64,000 nucleotides of DNA from Xanthomonas sp. Leaf148 (lineage in GTDB: Bacteria; Pseudomonadota; Gammaproteobacteria; Xanthomonadales; Xanthomonadaceae): NCBI RefSeq assembly GCF_001423585.1, contig NZ_LMOP01000008.1, forward strand, positions 1,253,118-1,317,117. The letters are read 5' to 3'. Below the pieces are notes generated by a model. The model was not told where the DNA came from, ran no database searches, and saw only the letters and a list, made by a program, of their open reading frames with translations. Of the stretch, positions 17,447 to 26,071 are shown piece by piece (positions within the stretch are counted from its first letter, which is position 1; every line of letters begins with the position of its first letter). A program made the translations under genes and the position numbers.

Positions 17447-17639
17447 TCTACATCAACGCTTTAACCAAACTCCCCGCGCTGCAATCTCTCATCCGCCCCG
17501 CGATTAGCGGCTGGCGTGCGTTCTCATGACGTGCGCCTAGGCATGGAATGCTCAGTCGCCGCGATGTTTTTTTCCCGACTGGCGATTACGCCTGAAGCAG
17601 GCTGACTCTTGAATCAGCACTGCTTGCCGGCCGCGGCGA

Positions 17640-17951
17640 TCAGCCCCTGCAGATCCACTTGCCGGTGACCTTGAAGGTCTTTGCGTTGATCGCACGCGTA
17701 TTGACCTGGCCGAGTTGCACCGAGGTGGTCTGCGGAAACGTGTCGCGGCATTGCGCGGCGCTGTCCGCCCATTGCTGATTGAACACCTCGGTCCTGCTCG
17801 GCCCGGTGTGGGTGAACGATGTCATCTGCTCGGTGCGGGAGACGACATGCAGCGATGTTGCAGCGGCAGTCGTGGCCACGCTGGAGCAGAGGATGATTGC
17901 GAACGCCAGCATCGAGGTGCGAAGGGAGTTTTTGCGTGAGAACGAAGACAT
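17640..17951 (-). CDS. Small secreted protein of unknown function
   Basis: This 103-residue ORF begins MSSFSRKNSLRTSMLAFAII with a plausible Sec signal peptide ending near TAAATS. The mature part of about 70 residues has two Cys (AAQCRDTF and the C-terminal KWICRG) that could form one disulfide. I do not recognise the family. It stands alone just outside the island, and an imperfect hairpin (GCTGA/TCAGC, 17601-17618) lies beyond its stop. Coding status is supported by the signal peptide and clean ending rather than by homology. Confidence 0.5.
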   Translation of the reverse strand: MSSFSRKNSLRTSMLAFAIILCSSVATTAAATSLHVVSRTEQMTSFTHTGPSRTEVFNQQWADSAAQCRDTFPQTTSVQLGQVNTRAINAKTFKVTGKWICRG

Positions 17952-18390
17952 GGTCTGGCCGATTCGAGTGATGGAAGGGTGGGGGTGTTGGTCACTTTCG
18001 GCGGGAGGCTACGGGGTGCATAAGACGCCCCGGTGACCGTGGGTTTGCGAATCGAATGGGTTATTCCGGTGTTCATCGCCCGACGGCGATCGCAGCGCAA
18101 GCCGCCGCGTCCGGGCGTCCAGGTGCTGATCCGTCAGACCTTTCAACTACCTGGATGGCAGGGCGAAGCTGGCGTGGAGGTCGCGCCAAACCTCAGTGCG
18201 TGCAACCTCTGGCACAGCGGTGCCGGCGCATGCCTTGGTCGGGGCCGCTTCGCGGCAGTTGGCGTATCTGTCTGATTCGCCGGGCATAAGGCGCGCGGCA
18301 GGTATGCATTTTGGGGTGGGCAAGATCCCGGTGCCGGCATGATCGAGCGTTCACGGCAATCGTTCTATTGTGCGATCCAACTTCAGGACC
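17952..18390. other. Divergent intergenic region before the sensor kinase
   Basis: About 440 bp between the minus-strand secreted protein and the plus-strand kinase. It must contain both promoters, but no clear -35/-10 pair or operator was identified. Short ORFs here (18033-18275, 18056-18289) show no domain and overlap each other. Confidence 0.4.
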
Positions 18391-19407
18391 ATGACGGGAA
18401 TGGCCGAGTATCAGGAAGACGCCGCAAAGTCGCGTATTTACGAGGCTTTGCTACAGGCCACGCCGGACCTTTTATACGTGTTCGACACCCAGCATCGCTT
18501 CGTCTACGCCAACCATGCGCTACTGACGATGTGGGGCATGCGCTGGGAAGACGCGTGCGGCAAGACGTGTCTGGAGCTGGGCTACGAGCCGTGGCATGCC
18601 GCGATGCATGACGAGGAGATCGAGCGCGTCATTGCCACGCGTCAGCCGATTCGGGGCGAGGTGCCGTTTCCGCATACGGTCAAGGGATTGCGGGTCTACG
18701 ATTACATCTTTACGCCGGTGTTCGGGCCGGATGGCAACGTCGAGGCAATCGCCGGCGCCACGCGCGACATCACCGAGCACAAACAGCACGAGCAGCATCT
18801 GCAGTTGTTGATCAACGAGCTCAACCATCGGGTCAAGAATTCGTTGGTGATGGTGCAGTCGTTGGCGCGTCAGTCGTTCAGCAATGCCGACAGCCTGGCC
18901 GATGCGCAGGAAAAAATCGATGCGCGTCTGCTCGCGCTGTCGCGTGCGCACGACACGTTGACCCGCGAGAACTGGGTTAGCGCAGATATTCTGGAGCTGA
19001 CCCGCGATGCGGCGGCGCTGCACGCACCGCGCGACAGTCAGCGCTTTACGCTGCTGGGCGATTCCTGCCGTCTTGATCCGCGGCGCGCGTTGGCGCTCTC
19101 GATGGCGTTGCATGAGCTGTGCACCAACGCCCTCAAATATGGTGCGCTGTCGTCGGCCGAGGGAGCTGTGCAGATTGCGTGGAAACGCCACACCCAAGAC
19201 GGCCAAGAGATGCTTGAGCTGATCTGGCAGGAGTCCGGTGGCCCGGCTGTGCAACCGCCCACGCGCAAGGGCTTTGGGTCGCGCATGTTGGAACGCGGTT
19301 TGAAGCACGACCTCAAGGGCGATGTAGAGCTTTCGTTCGAGCCGACGGGCGTGCGTTTTTGCGTGTCCATTCCGCTGCCGATCGAGCTCGCCGAGGTGCG
19401 TCCGTGA
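18391..19407 (+). CDS. PAS-domain sensor histidine kinase, HWE type
   Basis: The protein has 338 residues from ATG 18391, which has AGGA just upstream; GTG 18370 is an in-frame alternative. A PAS domain (about 15-130, LLQATPDLLYVFDTQHRFVY to AIAGATRDITEH) is followed by a kinase core. Its phosphoacceptor box is ELNHRVKNSLVMVQSLARQ (His in NHRVKN). The N box is LHELCTNALKYGALS, then LIWQESGGPAV with the Trp-X-Glu that names the HWE family, and KGFGSRMLERGL. There is no transmembrane segment, so it is cytoplasmic. The PAS lacks the GXNCRFLQ motif of LOV photoreceptors. A receiver-only gene follows with a GTGA-type junction, which suggests a two-gene signalling unit. Confidence 0.9.
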   Translation: MTGMAEYQEDAAKSRIYEALLQATPDLLYVFDTQHRFVYANHALLTMWGMRWEDACGKTCLELGYEPWHAAMHDEEIERVIATRQPIRGEVPFPHTVKGLRVYDYIFTPVFGPDGNVEAIAGATRDITEHKQHEQHLQLLINELNHRVKNSLVMVQSLARQSFSNADSLADAQEKIDARLLALSRAHDTLTRENWVSADILELTRDAAALHAPRDSQRFTLLGDSCRLDPRRALALSMALHELCTNALKYGALSSAEGAVQIAWKRHTQDGQEMLELIWQESGGPAVQPPTRKGFGSRMLERGLKHDLKGDVELSFEPTGVRFCVSIPLPIELAEVRP

Positions 19408-19409
19408 CC

Positions 19410-19754
19410 ATGCGTGTGTTGTTGGTCGAGGACGAATCGCTGGTCGCCATGCTGCTGGAAGATTGTCTGTCCGAGCTGGGGTATGAAATTGCCGCGACGG
19501 TAGGCGATGTCGATACCGCGCTTGTGGTGGTACAGCAGGGCAACCTGGATCTGGCCGTGCTCGACGTCAACCTGGGTGGAACCTTGTCCTTTCCGATCGC
19601 AGAAGAACTCGATGCGCGCGGAGTGCCTTACATCTTCGTAACCGGATATGCGAAAAGCGGAATTCCGGAGAAGTTCCGCCATCGGCATGGGTTACAAAAA
19701 CCCTTTCAGTTTCGCGACCTGAAGGATGCGCTGGCGCAGCTGCGGCCTGAGTAA
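19410..19754 (+). CDS. Single-domain response regulator
   Basis: A CheY-like receiver of 114 residues with no output domain. The acidic pocket VEDES is at residues 6-10, the phosphoacceptor is Asp52 in VLDVNLGG, and the conserved Thr and Lys are in FVTGYAKSG and QKPF. GTG 19404, overlapping the kinase stop as GTGA, is an in-frame alternative start adding two residues. It is probably the partner of the upstream HWE kinase; its target cannot be inferred from the sequence. Such lone receivers often act by protein-protein contact or in phosphorelays. Confidence 0.9.
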   Translation: MRVLLVEDESLVAMLLEDCLSELGYEIAATVGDVDTALVVVQQGNLDLAVLDVNLGGTLSFPIAEELDARGVPYIFVTGYAKSGIPEKFRHRHGLQKPFQFRDLKDALAQLRPE

Positions 19755-19826
19755 GCAATCATGATCGACCATCCCGCAGCTGCCTGCGGGATGGTGGCAA
19801 GGCGCAGACGCGCGTATTCGCAACCG

Positions 19827-21083
19827 TCAGCGGCTACGGTCCAGCAACTGTTGGCGCACGGCCACGATGCAGCTTTCCTCGACTGCCAGATGCACGAAGG
19901 CGCTGTTGTCTTCTCGCTTGCCGGTGCCCAGATCGAGCGTTGTCACCTGGTTGCTGCCATTGCGCTTGAACGTGTCGATCGCCCTGGTGGCGTTCTTGAA
20001 CGGCACGCTCGCATCGTTGGATGAGCCGCACAGCAAGGTGCGGGTGCGCGGGCGCCAGTCGAGCAGGTCGTTGCGTTGCAAGTCTTGCCGCAACGGGTTG
20101 AACGGATTGTTTGCGACGTCCTGAAGAAAGGCCGCGGTGAAGTAGTCCTTGATCTTGCCGACCGGCGGCAACGTGGTGACCAGATCGCCCACGCTACGCG
20201 TACCGGGGAAAAACGCTTCCACCTGTGCGGCCCAGGGGTCTTGATACGTTTGCGAGGGCGCCAGATAGACGTTGTGGTAAGTGCGCTGCATGGAGGTGAT
20301 TGCGTAGCTCAAAAAGACCAAGGCAAAGGTGCTTTCGGCCACGGTGTTACGCCCGGTCAGATCATCCAGCACCGATTCGCTTAGCGCATAAGGTCCGGAG
20401 ATCCCCGAGCTGGCCGCCAGGTTGAACTCCTGCGATATGTGCGCTTCGATCTCGCGTTGTGTTGCCAGTGCGGCGTGGGCGCCGGCCGAGTTGCCGGAGA
20501 GCATCACCTTGCCCGACAGCGGCGTGTTCAAGCGGCGCAGGACGCTGCGCGCGGCGCGCATCGCATCGATCATGGCGCTGGCTTGCGAGGCGCTGTGCAT
20601 GTAGGGGTGATACGGGTAATTCGACTTGCCAAGGCCGAGATAATCGGTGGCGACGACGACATAGCCCTGGCTGGCAAGTCGGGTGACCAACGGATCGTTC
20701 CCGCGCGCGTCGCGGATGTCCTTGGCCTGCTCCGTGCTACGCAACGTCTGGGTGCCTTCGCCCCATGCCAGCAGGGGATAGGGGCCTTGGCACTGTGGAC
20801 CGCCCGGCACCAGCAGCGCGGCCGAGGCGGTGGCCGGTTCGCCTTCGACGCCGATGGTGGCGTAGGTGAATTCCGCTACGCGAACGTTGCAACTGGGCTG
20901 CTCATGCGATGGGTCGTCGCGCAGCATGTTCGCAATGGCATCGCGGGTGTAGCTGGTCAGAACGTTGCTCGACAAGACCGTGCCACGGGCCGGATGGGTG
21001 CCGAAGGGGGACGCCTGCGAAGCGCCGGCGGTGGCCAGCAGGGCGATGCCCAATGCCGTGCCGATGTTGACTCGCAATTCCAT
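19827..21083 (-). CDS. Secreted alpha/beta-hydrolase, secretory lipase-like
   Basis: The 418-residue protein has a signal peptide (cleaved near ASQAS, residue 25). The alpha/beta-hydrolase fold shows the nucleophile elbow MLSGNSAGAHAAL with Ser199. Candidate acid and base lie in GSSNDASVPF and SAFVHLAVEES near the C-terminus. The overall pattern (LLAWGEGTQTL, VVATDYLGLG) resembles the secretory lipase/esterase family that includes LipA-type virulence esterases of xanthomonads exported by the type II system. I do not assign the gene name. Two related palindromes lie about 200 and 450 bp upstream of its start. Confidence 0.8.
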   Translation of the reverse strand: MELRVNIGTALGIALLATAGASQASPFGTHPARGTVLSSNVLTSYTRDAIANMLRDDPSHEQPSCNVRVAEFTYATIGVEGEPATASAALLVPGGPQCQGPYPLLAWGEGTQTLRSTEQAKDIRDARGNDPLVTRLASQGYVVVATDYLGLGKSNYPYHPYMHSASQASAMIDAMRAARSVLRRLNTPLSGKVMLSGNSAGAHAALATQREIEAHISQEFNLAASSGISGPYALSESVLDDLTGRNTVAESTFALVFLSYAITSMQRTYHNVYLAPSQTYQDPWAAQVEAFFPGTRSVGDLVTTLPPVGKIKDYFTAAFLQDVANNPFNPLRQDLQRNDLLDWRPRTRTLLCGSSNDASVPFKNATRAIDTFKRNGSNQVTTLDLGTGKREDNSAFVHLAVEESCIVAVRQQLLDRSR

Positions 21084-21536
21084 GTAAAGACCTCGCTACA
21101 TGACGCCCTGGGCAAGCGGCAGGGGGATGACGGTCGGGGCCGTCGGAATGAGCATGGGTGGGAACGTCGCGCGCGCAGCACTATCAGCCGGTCATCGTGC
21201 GGGGTGTGCAGCCATCGGCGGAGAGCGTCGGAGCCTGCAATCCAGCGGCTTCTGCTGCACGGCATTCGTCCCAGTCATGCGTGTTAGGTAATACCTATCT
21301 GTAATGCAATGACTGTTCACAGTGATAGGAAATAAATAACCACTTCTCGAAGGTCAACTGATGAAGTAATGATGATGTTTCACATCTGTACCGCAGGCGC
21401 ACCAGGGTGCGAACTTGTGAAGTCATAAGCGAAGCGCGATACGGCGCGCCGGTGACGCGCGCTGGGGTGAGGGCGATGCCATGTGTCGCTAGCGGGAGTA
21501 GTGGTTGCGTCGACGGTTGCGGCATTGCGAAGTTGT
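21084..21536. other. Long upstream region of the hydrolase gene
   Basis: About 450 bp without a supported gene. Bases 21280-21400 are markedly AT-rich compared with the surroundings and contain the palindromes TAGGTAATACCTA (21285-21297) and ACTGTTCACAGT (21310-21321). This looks like regulatory DNA for the minus-strand hydrolase. Confidence 0.45.
21285..21297. promoter_or_regulatory. Palindrome TAGGTA-A-TACCTA, possible operator
   Basis: A perfect inverted repeat of 6 + 1 + 6 bases about 200 bp upstream of the hydrolase start. A second site of identical design (TAGGCA-G-TGCCTA) lies at 21537-21549. The shared frame GTTAGGYARTRCCTAT suggests a dimeric regulator binding site. Confidence 0.4.
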
Positions 21537-21549
21537 TAGGCAGTGCCTA
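21537..21549. promoter_or_regulatory. Palindrome TAGGCA-G-TGCCTA, possible operator
   Basis: This is the second site with the same 6 + 1 + 6 architecture and flanks (GTTAGG, CCTATC) as 21285-21297, 252 bp away. It could bind the same regulator; no regulator gene is adjacent. Confidence 0.4.
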
Positions 21550-21658
21550 TCGCGCGCGTGCTTGGTCGAGCAGATGCGCCATAGCGAAGGTTCGCTCGCG
21601 CTCGCGCATCGGTGTCACGCGCCAGCGCTTGCCGATGGCGTGATGCGTGAATAGCCAA

Positions 21659-21690
21659 AGCAAAAGAGCGCCAGGCGGCGCTCTTTTGCT
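21659..21690. terminator. Strong terminator downstream of the chemotaxis receptor gene
   Basis: A perfect 14-bp stem, AGCAAAAGAGCGCC paired with GGCGCTCTTTTGCT, with a 4-base loop. On the minus strand it lies 58 bases after the receptor stop and ends in a T-rich 3' arm running into TTTGG. Confidence 0.8.
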
Positions 21691-21748
21691 GACATGTTGC
21701 ACGCGGCGGTGCTGGAGATATCGCGGCGAACTTGCCGCCGCGGATCGA

Positions 21749-23917
21749 TCAGGCGTTGGCGACTTTGTGGAGCAGCCGTGCGACCGGAGCAGCCGTGCGC
21801 ATGTTGGTGTCTTGCGCCTGTCGTGCATCGATTCTGAAGATGGCCACCGCATCGGTGAGCTGCGCTGCCTGTTCTTCCATCGAGCGTGCGGCGGCGGTGG
21901 CTTCTTCCACCAGCGCTGCATTTTGTTGCGTGGTTTCGTCCATGTGAGTGATGGTCTGATTGACCTGTTCGATGCCGGCCGATTGTTCCTGCGAGGCGGC
22001 GGAGATCTCGCCCATGATGTCGGTGACGCGTTGCACACTCGCGACCACTTCGCTCATGGTCTTGCCGGCGCTGTGGACCAGCGCCGAGCCATCGGCCACG
22101 CGCTGCACCGAGTCGTCGATGAGATCCTTGATTTGCTTGGCCGCACCGGAGGAGCGTTGTGCGAGCGTCCGCACTTCGGAGGCGACCACGGCAAAGCCAC
22201 GGCCTTGTTCGCCGGCACGTGCGGCTTCCACCGCTGCGTTCAGCGCGAGGATGTTGGTCTGGAACGCGATGCCATCGATGACGCTGATGATGTCGGCGAT
22301 CCTCTTCGAGGAGGCTTCGATACCGCTCATGGTGTCGACGACCTTGCCCACAACCTCGCCACCTTGCGAGGCAACGCGTGCGGCACCGATCGCCAGTTGA
22401 TTGGCCTGGCGTGCGCCCTCGGCATTCTGTTTGACGGTGGACGTCAGTTCTTCCATCGACGCTGCGGTCTCTTCGAGATTGGCCGCCTGTTGTTCGGTGC
22501 GTTGCGACAGATCCTGGTTGCCGGCCGCGATCTCGCTGGCAGCCGCGTTGATGGATACCGCCGACTGCTGGATGTTGCCGACGATCTGCGCCAACTGACT
22601 GGCGGTGGCATTGGCATCGTCGCGCATTTGCGCAAACACGCCACGGAAGTCGCCACTCATGCGCGCGGTGAGATCGCCGGCGGCGATCGATTGCAGCAAC
22701 GACGACAACGACTGCAGATTGCCGTCGGCGGTGGACATCAGATGATTGAGGCTTTCGACCATGATGCGGAAGTCGAATTGAAAGCGCTCGACATCGCCGC
22801 GCGCGCTGAAGTCGCCGTTGGCGGCCGACTGCGCCAGATGCTTGATCTCGTGATTCATCGCCGAGAGGTTGAGCTTGACCTGCGACATGGTGTCGCTGAA
22901 CACCGCTTTTTCACCGGGCAACGGCTGCATGTCTTCGGATAGTTCGCCAACGGCATAGCGGCCCATGATGCGTGCCAGATCGGTCTGTACGGCAACGTGC
23001 GAGGCCACCAGCAGATTGGTGTCATTGGCCATGCGGCCGTAGTCGCCGGGGAATGCCGAAGCATCGATGCGGAAGCTGATCGTGCCGGCGTCGTGATGCC
23101 TGGCCATATCGGTCTGTGCAGCGATCAGGTTGCGCACCTGCAGTTGCATCTTGTCCATGGCCTGCAGCAGACGGCCGGTTTCGTCGGTGGCGGTGGTGTG
23201 GACGTCGTTGTGCAGGTTGCCGGCGGCGATGGCTTCGGCGGTGCGTGTGGCCTGGCTCAATGGTGTGGTCAGGCTGCGCGTGATCAACCACGCCAGCAAG
23301 GTGCTGATCACCAATGCCGCGATGCCGCCACTTGCCAGGATGACTTTGCCGCGATGCATGGATTGCACGGCCGCGGCATACGCTTCCTTGCTCAGGCGCC
23401 GCTCCAACGCGGCGTTGTCGCGAATGGCGGCCTGCTGCTCATTCATCGCAGTGGCGGCCGCACCTTGCAACAAGCCCAGGGCCTCCTGGTTCTGGTCGTG
23501 GATGCCGTAGTCGAGAATCTGGTTGTTGAACTTGACCGAGATGTCGCGTTTTTCCTGCACCAGCTTGAGCGCAGCCTTTTCTACGTCGCTGCTGGGCATG
23601 GCCGCCAGTGCAGCCTGAGATTCCTTGTAACGCGCGCGATTGTTTTGGACCATCTCCATTGCGCTGCGGTTTGCTGCATCGCCCGACACCATCACGATGT
23701 CGCGCAAGCCGATCGCCACGTTGGTATTGGCATCGAGCATGTCGCTCGAGAGGCGAATCCGCTCCATGTTGTTGTTGACGATGGTATCCAGCTCGTAACG
23801 GGCGTTGGACATGGTGATCAGGCCGGTCGCCACAAGCAGACCCGACAAGAGAATCAAAATGCCGAAAGCCATGCCCAAGCGACGACCGACATTGAAGCGT
23901 TGCAAATAATCGTTCAT
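21749..23917 (-). CDS. Methyl-accepting chemotaxis protein
   Basis: The 722-residue receptor has a first membrane helix at about 15-36 and a periplasmic four-helix-bundle-like domain at about 37-188. A second helix lies at about 190-212 ([20 protein letters not shown]). A HAMP domain follows, then a second HAMP-like segment near 395-450 ([29 protein letters not shown]). The signalling tip contains [20 protein letters not shown], the site that contacts CheW and CheA. No NWETF-type tether pentapeptide is present at the C-terminus. It stands alone and probably feeds a main chemosensory array encoded elsewhere; its ligand is unknown. Confidence 0.95.
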   Translation of the reverse strand: MNDYLQRFNVGRRLGMAFGILILLSGLLVATGLITMSNARYELDTIVNNNMERIRLSSDMLDANTNVAIGLRDIVMVSGDAANRSAMEMVQNNRARYKESQAALAAMPSSDVEKAALKLVQEKRDISVKFNNQILDYGIHDQNQEALGLLQGAAATAMNEQQAAIRDNAALERRLSKEAYAAAVQSMHRGKVILASGGIAALVISTLLAWLITRSLTTPLSQATRTAEAIAAGNLHNDVHTTATDETGRLLQAMDKMQLQVRNLIAAQTDMARHHDAGTISFRIDASAFPGDYGRMANDTNLLVASHVAVQTDLARIMGRYAVGELSEDMQPLPGEKAVFSDTMSQVKLNLSAMNHEIKHLAQSAANGDFSARGDVERFQFDFRIMVESLNHLMSTADGNLQSLSSLLQSIAAGDLTARMSGDFRGVFAQMRDDANATASQLAQIVGNIQQSAVSINAAASEIAAGNQDLSQRTEQQAANLEETAASMEELTSTVKQNAEGARQANQLAIGAARVASQGGEVVGKVVDTMSGIEASSKRIADIISVIDGIAFQTNILALNAAVEAARAGEQGRGFAVVASEVRTLAQRSSGAAKQIKDLIDDSVQRVADGSALVHSAGKTMSEVVASVQRVTDIMGEISAASQEQSAGIEQVNQTITHMDETTQQNAALVEEATAAARSMEEQAAQLTDAVAIFRIDARQAQDTNMRTAAPVARLLHKVANA

Positions 23918-24552
23918 AACCGCATCCAGTTAGCGCAGCTGAAGGGGCCAGTGGATGCGGGGTGCATCCACTCAAGCCTCTTGCCCAGCTAGCGGCTGGA
24001 GACGGGTGTGCTAAAGCCTTCCGTTCTGTAATAGTTACAGCGGATTCATTGCGCGGAAGAGATTCCCCGACAGCTGTCCATCGGCGCCTGACATCTTGAT
24101 GGCGTCAGAGGCATGGAGCGCAGCTAACGCCGCTTTTGCGTGCACGTTAAATAGATGTTGCCGATGCTGGAAATAGTGCTCGCAATACGCATGTCGTCGC
24201 AGCGTATGTGCAGGAATCCGCATCGATAACTGATCGCGCGCGCCATTTGTTAGTCGCACTTGTAACGTCTGACTGGATCGATGCGTGTCACCTGCAGAAC
24301 GTTCGTTCTGCAGCGCGTGACACGCTGGTAGGCGCGTCGGATTGCGTCTTGCCTACTACCTGCAATGGACCTTGCGCAGATTCGCTGGAGCGATAGCGAG
24401 AGATGCGGTCAACCTGCGTCGATCGATGTTGCGCCAGTGCCCCCAGTGCAGGGCACTGCTTGGGAGCGTTAAGCAGGTCGGCAGCGCGCACTGCATCTGG
24501 TGACGAGGCGAACCTCAGCAGCCGAGCACGCGCGCCGCGCTACCAACCGGCA
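23918..24552. other. Intergenic region upstream of the receptor gene
   Basis: About 635 bp with no supported gene. It contains a hairpin AGTGGATGC/GCATCCACT at about 23950-23972 in the receptor leader and a longer inverted repeat at 24283-24324. No flagellar sigma-28 promoter could be placed by eye. Confidence 0.45.
24283..24324. repeat. Imperfect 42-bp inverted repeat
   Basis: The left arm GCGTGTCACCTGCAGAACG pairs with the right arm CGTTCTGCAG-CGC-GTGACACGC, a near-perfect palindrome interrupted by a 3-base bulge, with 1 to 2 bases at the centre. It lies between the receptor gene and a small minus-strand gene and could be a terminator for the latter or a protein-binding site. Confidence 0.65.
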
Positions 24553-24759
24553 TCAGGCTTCCAGCGCAGCCAGCACGTCGGCGTGCAGCTGTCGTGCATC
24601 GGACTCGCTGTTGAACCGCGCGAAGACCTCTTCGCCAGAGATCATGCCGACCCGGACCGAGTGGCAATACGAGCCGAAGCTTTCACCAGCGTTGAACGGA
24701 TCGCTGATGACGGAGATATGGGTGACGCGGACCCGGGTGGTGCCGAACTTGATGAACAT
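24553..24759 (-). CDS. Small conserved-looking hypothetical protein
   Basis: A 68-residue ORF starting MFIKFGTTRVRVTHISVISD, preceded by an AGGAG ribosome-binding site 8 bases upstream. The sequence is mixed and protein-like, with no signal peptide or membrane segment (GSYCHSVRVGMISGEEVFAR, LHADVLAALEA), so it is probably cytoplasmic. I do not recognise its family. The longer in-frame ORF to 25449 runs antisense through the pseudouridine synthase gene and is not accepted. Confidence 0.6.
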   Translation of the reverse strand: MFIKFGTTRVRVTHISVISDPFNAGESFGSYCHSVRVGMISGEEVFARFNSESDARQLHADVLAALEA

Positions 24760-24982
24760 CTGCGAGCTCCTGTGTGAGCGCTGAGTTTCCCACTTTGTGC
24801 TGCTGGGCAGAAGCATGCATGGATGAAGGCGCGTCGATGAGGTGACCCCAGGCAATGCCGCAGCGTCCTTGCGGTTTTTGTGGCGTGGCCCACCTGTGGA
24901 GCGGGTGACTGGAAAGGCGCTCGCCTCACGCATTCGGCGACCCAGCACGTACACTGCCGTGCCCTGATGCTGAGCCTGCCCG

Positions 24983-25693
24983 ATGTCCGATCCCATTCGT
25001 CTCGATAAATGCGTTGCCGCGCAGTTCGGCTGCTCGCGTGGCGAGGCGCAGCAGTACATCGAGGGTGGCTGGGTCAGCGTGGACGGGGTCGTTGTCGAAG
25101 AGCCGCAGGCCCTGGCAACCGCCGTGCAGGTGACGCTTGCACCGGATGCAGTGCTTGAACCTGCCGAGCCTGCCACCCTGCTCTTGCACAAGCCGGCAGG
25201 CATGACCGCCGACGCTGCGCTGGCGCTGGCCAACCCGGCAAGCCGGAGCGAGCTGGACAACGCCGAGTTGCGCGTGCTCAAGCGGCATTTTCTGCGCCTC
25301 AGCGCGCCGCTGCCACTGGAAGACGACGCCAGCGGCTTGCTGGTGTTGAGCCAGGACGGCCGCGTACTGCGCAGGCTGACGGCCGATGCCAGCTCGATCG
25401 AGCAGGAATTTTTGGTGGAAGTGCGCGGCGAGCTGCGCCCGTATGGCATGGCGCGTCTGGCGCACGGTCTGGTGTATCAGCAGCGCAGCCTGCCGCCGTG
25501 CAAGGTGAGCTGGCAGAACGAAGAGCGGCTGCGCTTTGCGATCAAGCATGTGCAGCCAGGCCAACTGCGTTACATGTGCGGCGAGGTGGGGCTGGACGTG
25601 GTGAGCATCCGCCGGCTGCGCGTAGGTCGCGTGTCGCTGGGCAAGCTGGCCATCGGCCAGTGGCGCTATCTGCCGTCGGGCGAACGTTTCTAA
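24983..25693 (+). CDS. RsuA/RluB-like pseudouridine synthase with altered active site
   Basis: A 236-residue protein with an N-terminal S4 RNA-binding domain (about 5-50, IRLDKCVAAQFGCSRGEAQQ) and a pseudouridine synthase domain (LLLHKPAGM to RVSLGKLAIGQWRYLP). In the family the catalytic Asp lies in RLD-X-X-T/S-X-G-L-L. Here the aligned segment is PLEDDASGLLVLSQDG, so Arg becomes Pro, the catalytic Asp becomes Glu and Thr becomes Ala. The start at ATG 24983 fits. It may be a non-catalytic or changed-specificity paralogue; the fold assignment is secure, the activity is doubtful. Confidence 0.85.
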   Translation: MSDPIRLDKCVAAQFGCSRGEAQQYIEGGWVSVDGVVVEEPQALATAVQVTLAPDAVLEPAEPATLLLHKPAGMTADAALALANPASRSELDNAELRVLKRHFLRLSAPLPLEDDASGLLVLSQDGRVLRRLTADASSIEQEFLVEVRGELRPYGMARLAHGLVYQQRSLPPCKVSWQNEERLRFAIKHVQPGQLRYMCGEVGLDVVSIRRLRVGRVSLGKLAIGQWRYLPSGERF

Positions 25694-25960
25694 GAGACGT
25701 ATTGGTCAGTGCGCGTACGGTGTCTGCACGTAGCGCACTTGACTACAGTGGCCGCATCGACACCGCGATGCGTTTCGGCAAACGCGGATTGCTGTAAGGC
25801 AACCCAAGCGTCTTTGCTGCGGCCTTCGCGATGTCGGCATCTAACATCATGAGGTGTGTACCAAGCACACGCCGACTCACGTCGGCCGACGCCCGACCGG
25901 CCACATCGCACGTAGCGATGCGCGCCGCGCAAGGACGTCGCAGGCTGACGCTTGGTTCGC

Positions 25961-26071
25961 TTACTTCTTGTTGCGCCTTTTCTTGGCGCGGGTCACCAGC
26001 CAGAACACCACGGCGATGATCCCGATGACCAAGATGGCGAATGCCGGTGTCAGAAACGCGTTGTCGCCCAT
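25961..26071 (-). CDS. 36-residue single-pass membrane peptide
   Basis: The ORF begins at CAT 26069-26071 with AGGAG about 7 bases upstream and ends at TTA 25961-25963. The product MGDNAFLTPAFAILVIGIIA continues VVFWLVTRAK and ends in a basic tail, KKRRNKK. This gives one hydrophobic helix at about 8-27 flanked by a short acidic N-terminus and a strongly positive C-terminus, a normal inner-membrane topology. Small-membrane-protein genes of this form are often missed by annotation. Function is unknown. Confidence 0.65.
   Translation of the reverse strand: MGDNAFLTPAFAILVIGIIAVVFWLVTRAKKRRNKK

Noticed and set aside
23918-24100. A sigma-28 promoter for the chemotaxis receptor
   Set aside because: No sequence close to the TAAA and GCCGATAA elements with the right spacing is visible on the minus strand.
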